A stretch of 64,000 nucleotides of DNA from Desulfovibrio sp. A2. GTDB lineage: Bacteria > Desulfobacterota > Desulfovibrionia > Desulfovibrionales > Desulfovibrionaceae. A program made the translations under genes and the position numbers. Shown piece after piece: positions 60,542-64,000 of this stretch. The stretch's first letter is position 1. Each line of letters opens with the position of its first letter. Under the pieces are notes generated by a model, which did not search any database, had not been told where the DNA came from, and saw only the letters and a list, made by a program, of their open reading frames with translations. Location of the stretch: NCBI RefSeq assembly GCF_000226255.1, contig NZ_AGFG01000060.1, positions 107,841 to 171,840 of the forward strand. Reading direction: 5' to 3'.

Positions 60542-60579
60542 CGGGGCAGCGAGCCTTTGGGAAAAGGTTCGCTGCCCCG
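60542..60579. terminator. Strong hairpin downstream of the ALDH-like gene
   Basis: CGGGGCAGCGAGCCTTT (60542-60558) and AAAGGTTCGCTGCCCCG (60563-60579) form a 17-bp stem with a single G-T wobble and a 4-nt loop. It lies 12 nt beyond the ALDH-like stop on the minus strand. The core resembles the hairpin at 43164, so both may belong to one palindrome family. Confidence 0.65.
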
Positions 60580-60591
60580 GGCGGTGAGGCG

Positions 60592-62070
60592 CTACTTGTA
60601 CAGCCGCTTGAGCACCTTCAGCTTCAGGTCCGAGCCGGGGGCGAAGCGCAGGGGGATGTCGAAGAAGTTGGAGCCCACGGCCACGGCGCGCGGGGCCGAG
60701 AAGGTGGCCAGGCCCGCCGGGCCCGCCACGGCCCCGTGCCCGGTTTCGCCAACGCCCCCTTGCGGCAGGCGCGGGTTGGCGAGATGGGTGGCCGCGTCGT
60801 TGATCAGCACGGCCCCGGCTCGGGTGGTTTCCATCAGCCGTTCGCCGCGCGCGTGGGCGGTGGTGAAGGCGTACAGCGCGGTGAGCGCGGGCAGCCCGGC
60901 CAGGAAGGTCGTGGCCTCGTCCAGCCGGGCGTAGGGCCGCACCACCAGCACGGGGCCGAAGCCTTCTTCGCGCAGCACGGGGCTGCCGTCGGGCACGTCG
61001 GTGATCAGCGCGGGCGGCACGTACAGGCTGGTCCTGTCGGGCTGGTCGGCCGCGCCGCCGGGGCCGAAGGGCAGGGGCCGCCCGGCCGCCAGCCGTTCCG
61101 CCTGGCGCACGAACCCGGCGGCGGAGACCATGCGGCCGAAGTCCGCGCTGGCGCGCGGCTGCGGGCCGAAGGCGCGCTCCAGTTCGCCGCGCAGCGCGTC
61201 CAGCACCCGGTCCAGCACGGTGTGCTGCACCAGCAACACGTCGGGCGCGGCGCGCAGTTGCCCGGCGTGCAGGAACTTGGCCCACACGATGCGCCGGGCG
61301 GCCATGGCGATGTCCGCGTCGCCGTGCACCAGCGCGGCGGATGGCCCGCCGGTGATGGCGGCATACGGGGCAAGGGTGCGGGCGGCCAGACCGGCGATGG
61401 CCCGCGCGCCGCGCGTGTCGCCGTCGTACCACACGAAGTCGGGCGCGGCGGCCAGCAGGGCCTCGTCCGTCTCGGCGCCGCCGGTGACCACGGCCACATG
61501 CTCCGGCTCGAAGTACTGGCGCACCATCCGGGCCAGCATTTCCGCCAGCGCCGGGGCCTCGGGCGAGGGGCGCAGCACCACGGCGTTGCCCGCGCCGATG
61601 GCGTCGGCCAAGGGCACCAGCAGGCTGCGGAACGGGTCGGCCCAGTGGGCGTAGGCCACGACGCGGCCCAGCGGCTGGTGGCGCACGTAGCTGCGCGCCT
61701 TGAACTGCGCCAGCGACGAAAGCACCCGGCGCGCCCCGCAGAAGCCGGGCACGGCCTTGATCAGCCAGTCGATCTCGTGCAGCACGGGCAGCACCTCGCG
61801 CACCAGAAAGGGGTGTTCGGGGCGGCCGTAGTCGGCGCGGATGGCGTCGGCCAAGCGGTCGCGGTAGCCTTGCACCCCCTCGCGCAGGCGGCGCAGGGCA
61901 TCCACCCGCGCGCCGGGGGGCAGCACCGCGCCCGAGGCGATGAACGACGCCTGGCGCGCGGCCAGGGCGGCCATGTCGTCCGCGAGCACGGACGTGGGAG
62001 CGGGGCCGGGCGAGGCGGACGGGGAACCTGAAGCGGACGGGGCGGACGGAGAAGCGGCGGTCTGGGTCAT
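60592..62070 (-). CDS. Aldehyde dehydrogenase-fold protein lacking the catalytic Cys
   Basis: This 492-aa protein has the ALDH fold, with fatty-aldehyde-type features: PLGRVVAYAHWADPFRSLLVPL, AIGAGNAVVLRPSPEAP, VTGGAETDEALL and LREEGFGPVLVV. Where active enzymes have GQTC or GQIC it reads HAGQLRAAPD, with Arg273 in place of the nucleophilic Cys. The general-base ELGG motif reads ITGGPSA, lacking Glu. It is therefore probably not an active aldehyde dehydrogenase. The N-terminal ~30 residues are Ser/Pro/Ala-rich. AAGGAG precedes ATG 62070. Confidence 0.85.
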   Translation of the reverse strand: MTQTAASPSAPSASGSPSASPGPAPTSVLADDMAALAARQASFIASGAVLPPGARVDALRRLREGVQGYRDRLADAIRADYGRPEHPFLVREVLPVLHEIDWLIKAVPGFCGARRVLSSLAQFKARSYVRHQPLGRVVAYAHWADPFRSLLVPLADAIGAGNAVVLRPSPEAPALAEMLARMVRQYFEPEHVAVVTGGAETDEALLAAAPDFVWYDGDTRGARAIAGLAARTLAPYAAITGGPSAALVHGDADIAMAARRIVWAKFLHAGQLRAAPDVLLVQHTVLDRVLDALRGELERAFGPQPRASADFGRMVSAAGFVRQAERLAAGRPLPFGPGGAADQPDRTSLYVPPALITDVPDGSPVLREEGFGPVLVVRPYARLDEATTFLAGLPALTALYAFTTAHARGERLMETTRAGAVLINDAATHLANPRLPQGGVGETGHGAVAGPAGLATFSAPRAVAVGSNFFDIPLRFAPGSDLKLKVLKRLYK

Positions 62071-62524
62071 GGCGCACTCCTTGGCGGACGTTCCGGCGCG
62101 GGGCGAAGACGCCCCGCCCGATACGGAAGGTTCGGGGAAAGGCTGGCGGCGGGCTGCTGCGCGGGACGCCGGTCGGCGGCGTGAAGGCCCTGCGCCGCAA
62201 GGCGCGGGCGGGCGCGTGCGTCCGGTACGGACCGCCATTGTGTACTGATAACGCATCGCGTGTCGCCGCGCCAGAGGGAAAGGATGGGGAGGGGGATCTT
62301 GACAGCTTGCCGCTTGCGGTGCACGCTATAGTGGCCTTCGTGCGGCCCGGCGTCCGGAATCTGCTGTTCTACACGCAGCCAATGACGCTGACGGGGCCGG
62401 TCACTGCGGGCGCACGCGACACCGCTTGCGCCCCTTCGGCGTGCCCGTGGCACGGCGCGACGCAGGTGCCCCTTTCCCCATGCCGCGCGGATGCCGCAAT
62501 GATCCGTCAGGGAGAGTTCTCACC
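62071..62524. other. Divergent intergenic region
   Basis: No gene is supported between the ALDH-like gene (-) and the FAD dehydrogenase (+). A TTGACA box (62299-62304) and a TATAGT box (62327-62332) are visible, but the 22-nt spacer is too long for a standard promoter, so the assignment is uncertain. Confidence 0.4.
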
Positions 62525-63916
62525 ATGTCAAAGGGTTCCCATCAGTTTGACGTCATCGTCGTGGGCGGCGGCCCCGCCGGGCTGTTCGCCGCGTACCATC
62601 TTGCCGAGCATTCCGGCCTGCGCACCTGCCTCATCGAGCGCGGCCAGGACGTGCGCAAGCGCAGCTGCCCCATCAACAAGACGCAGAAGTGTCTGAAGTG
62701 CAAGCCGTGCCACATCCTGTCCGGCATGGGCGGCGGCGGCCTGTTTTCGGACGGCAAGCTCAATTTCATCCACAAGCTGGGCAAGACCGACCTTACCCAG
62801 TTCATGCCCCGGTCCGAGGCCGAGGTCCTGATCCACGAAACGGAAACCATCTTCAACCGTTTCGGCATGGACGGCCCGGTCTACCCCTCGGACATGGAGG
62901 CGGCCAAAGCCATCCGCAAGCAGGCCAAGAAGCACGGCATCGACCTCTTGCTCATCAAGCAAAAGCATCTCGGCAGCGACTGCCTGCCCGACCATATCGC
63001 CTCCATGTGCGCGCACATCCGCGACAAGGGCGTGGACATCCGCACCGGTGAAGAAGTGCGCGCCCTTACCGTGGAAAACGGCCAGGTGCGCGGCCTTGTC
63101 ACCGACAAGGGCGAATATGCGTGCAAGGCGGTGATCATCGCCCCCGGCCGCGTGGGCGCGGACTGGGTGGGCGAACTGGCGCGCGGGCACGGCCTGGCCG
63201 TGAGCCAGCGCGGCATAGAGGTGGGCGTGCGCGTGGAAGTGCACAAGGACATCATGTCGGACATCACCGACGTGATCTACGACCCCACCTTCTTCGTGCA
63301 GACCGACAAGTACGACGACCAGACGCGCACCTTCTGCACCAACCCGGAAGGGTTCATCGCGCTGGAGAACTACCAGGACTTCGTGTGCGTGAACGGCCAC
63401 GCCTACCGCCACCGCAAGTCGGAGAACACCAACTTCGCCTTCCTGTCCAAGGTGGTGCTGACCGACCCGGTGTCCGACAACCAGGGCTACGGCACCGCCA
63501 TCGGGCGGCTGGCCACCATCATCGGTGGCGGCAAGCCCATTCTGCAGCGCTTCGGCGATCTGCGGCGGGGCCGCCGGTCCACGTGGAACCGCATCAACAA
63601 GGGCTACATAGAGCCCACCATGACCAACGTGGTGCCCGGCGACATCGCCATGGCCCTGCCCGAGCGCATCGTGACCAACCTTGTGGAGGGGCTGGAGCAG
63701 TTGAACAACGTCATGCCCGGCATCGCCAACGAGGAAACCCTGCTCTACGCGCCGGAGATCAAGTTCTTCGCCACCCAGGTGGAGACGGACAACCACCTGG
63801 AAACCTCGCTGAAGGGGCTGTACGTGGCGGGCGACGGGCCGGGGGTTGCGGGCAACATCGTGTCCGCCGCGGCCACCGGGCTGATCCCGGCCAAGGCCAT
63901 CATCGAGCGGATGTAG
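62525..63916 (+). CDS. COG2509-type FAD-dependent dehydrogenase
   Basis: This 463-aa protein has an N-terminal FAD-binding fold, FDVIVVGGGPAGLFAAYHLAE, then a Cys-rich segment with CPINKTQKCLKCKPCHI, and GMGGGGLFSDGKLNF. The C-terminal flavin motif reads GLYVAGDGPGVAGNIVSAAATG. The family (uncharacterised FAD-dependent dehydrogenases) is common in anaerobes; the substrate is unknown. The cysteines (CLKCKPC) could hold an Fe-S centre or be redox-active. GGGAGAG lies 8-9 nt before ATG 62525; the frame extends upstream without a better start. Confidence 0.88.
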   Translation: MSKGSHQFDVIVVGGGPAGLFAAYHLAEHSGLRTCLIERGQDVRKRSCPINKTQKCLKCKPCHILSGMGGGGLFSDGKLNFIHKLGKTDLTQFMPRSEAEVLIHETETIFNRFGMDGPVYPSDMEAAKAIRKQAKKHGIDLLLIKQKHLGSDCLPDHIASMCAHIRDKGVDIRTGEEVRALTVENGQVRGLVTDKGEYACKAVIIAPGRVGADWVGELARGHGLAVSQRGIEVGVRVEVHKDIMSDITDVIYDPTFFVQTDKYDDQTRTFCTNPEGFIALENYQDFVCVNGHAYRHRKSENTNFAFLSKVVLTDPVSDNQGYGTAIGRLATIIGGGKPILQRFGDLRRGRRSTWNRINKGYIEPTMTNVVPGDIAMALPERIVTNLVEGLEQLNNVMPGIANEETLLYAPEIKFFATQVETDNHLETSLKGLYVAGDGPGVAGNIVSAAATGLIPAKAIIERM

Positions 63917-64000
63917 CCGGGCGGAACTGCCGCGCCCCGCACCGGCGGGGACGGCGGCGCACAGGCATGAAATGGACGGGGCGTCTTGCGGGGCGTCCCG

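Noticed and set aside
58355..62200. A 1281-codon open frame on the minus strand across the YkgJ, glycosyltransferase and ALDH-like genes
   Set aside because: It is an alternative frame of high-GC coding DNA; the encoded sequence is Arg/Pro/Gly/Ala-rich without motifs, and three recognised genes occupy the region.
62299..62332. A strong sigma-70 promoter for the FAD dehydrogenase
   Set aside because: TTGACA and TATAGT are good boxes, but the 22-nt spacer is outside the usual 16-19 range, so it was not listed as a promoter feature.

Overview
The window is GC-rich DNA from a sulfate-reducing deltaproteobacterium of the Desulfovibrionaceae, most like the Desulfovibrio/Nitratidesulfovibrio vulgaris lineage. 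The diagnostic block is a complete hmcABCDEF-rrf1-rrf2 operon (16-heme cytochrome transmembrane redox complex with its Rrf1 and Rrf2 regulators), read on the minus strand from 17473 to 10031. Assignments rest on motif recognition in the translated sequence; no database search was run.

Layout. 1-424: start of a cation-efflux gene (-). 777-5350: PTS-dependent dihydroxyacetone kinase, dhaK, dhaL and a DhaM-HPr-Enzyme I fusion (+). 5627-6403: flgM and a co-transcribed unknown gene (-) behind a sigma-28-like promoter. 6847-8128: maf and pgpA (+). 8343-9834: LysE-type exporter and a receiver-only protein (-). 10031-17473: hmc operon (-). 18193-20185: sugar-phosphate-isomerase-like protein (+) and a Tat-exported metallo-beta-lactamase-fold protein (-). 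20337-21123: an AT-rich islet with a likely small RNA and a NYN-domain putative RNase. 21129-25297: a two-component pair whose sensor kinase carries a periplasmic c-heme motif (-). 25776-27871: YeiH-type transporter, membrane-anchored biotinyl-like protein and Usp (+). 28009-28455: mscL (-). 29100-34253: livKHMGF (+).

34526-47726 is a complete nitrogen-fixation cluster: nifV and a coupled micro-ORF on the minus strand, then nifH-nifI1-nifI2-nifD-nifK-(NifB-like pseudoenzyme)-2Fe2S ferredoxin-nifE-nifN-nifB on the plus strand. Sigma-54 promoters face outward from the shared nifV/nifH intergenic region, which also holds a cluster of TGTCGC half-sites. NifI1/NifI2 imply post-translational switch-off of nitrogenase. 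47993-52768: rhodanese, an IlvH-like ACT protein, phosphotransbutyrylase, butyrate kinase and a TetR regulator. 53039-62070 (-): DUF4139 protein, cupin, penicillin-binding protein 1A, YkgJ-like protein, ArnT-type glycosyltransferase, and an aldehyde-dehydrogenase-fold protein lacking its catalytic Cys. 62525-63916: COG2509-type FAD dehydrogenase (+).

The most striking non-coding signal is a family of structured elements, about 100 nt each, placed 10-20 nt after the stop codons of plus-strand genes and always in the same orientation. Copies follow dhaK, livH, nifI2, nifK, nifB and the ilvH-like gene (the last as a tandem array). Their arms change together between copies, which suggests a conserved RNA or cruciform fold. 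Other leads are a NifB paralogue with all three radical-SAM cysteines replaced, a CADG-repeat N-terminus on NifN, and the small RNA in front of the NYN gene.
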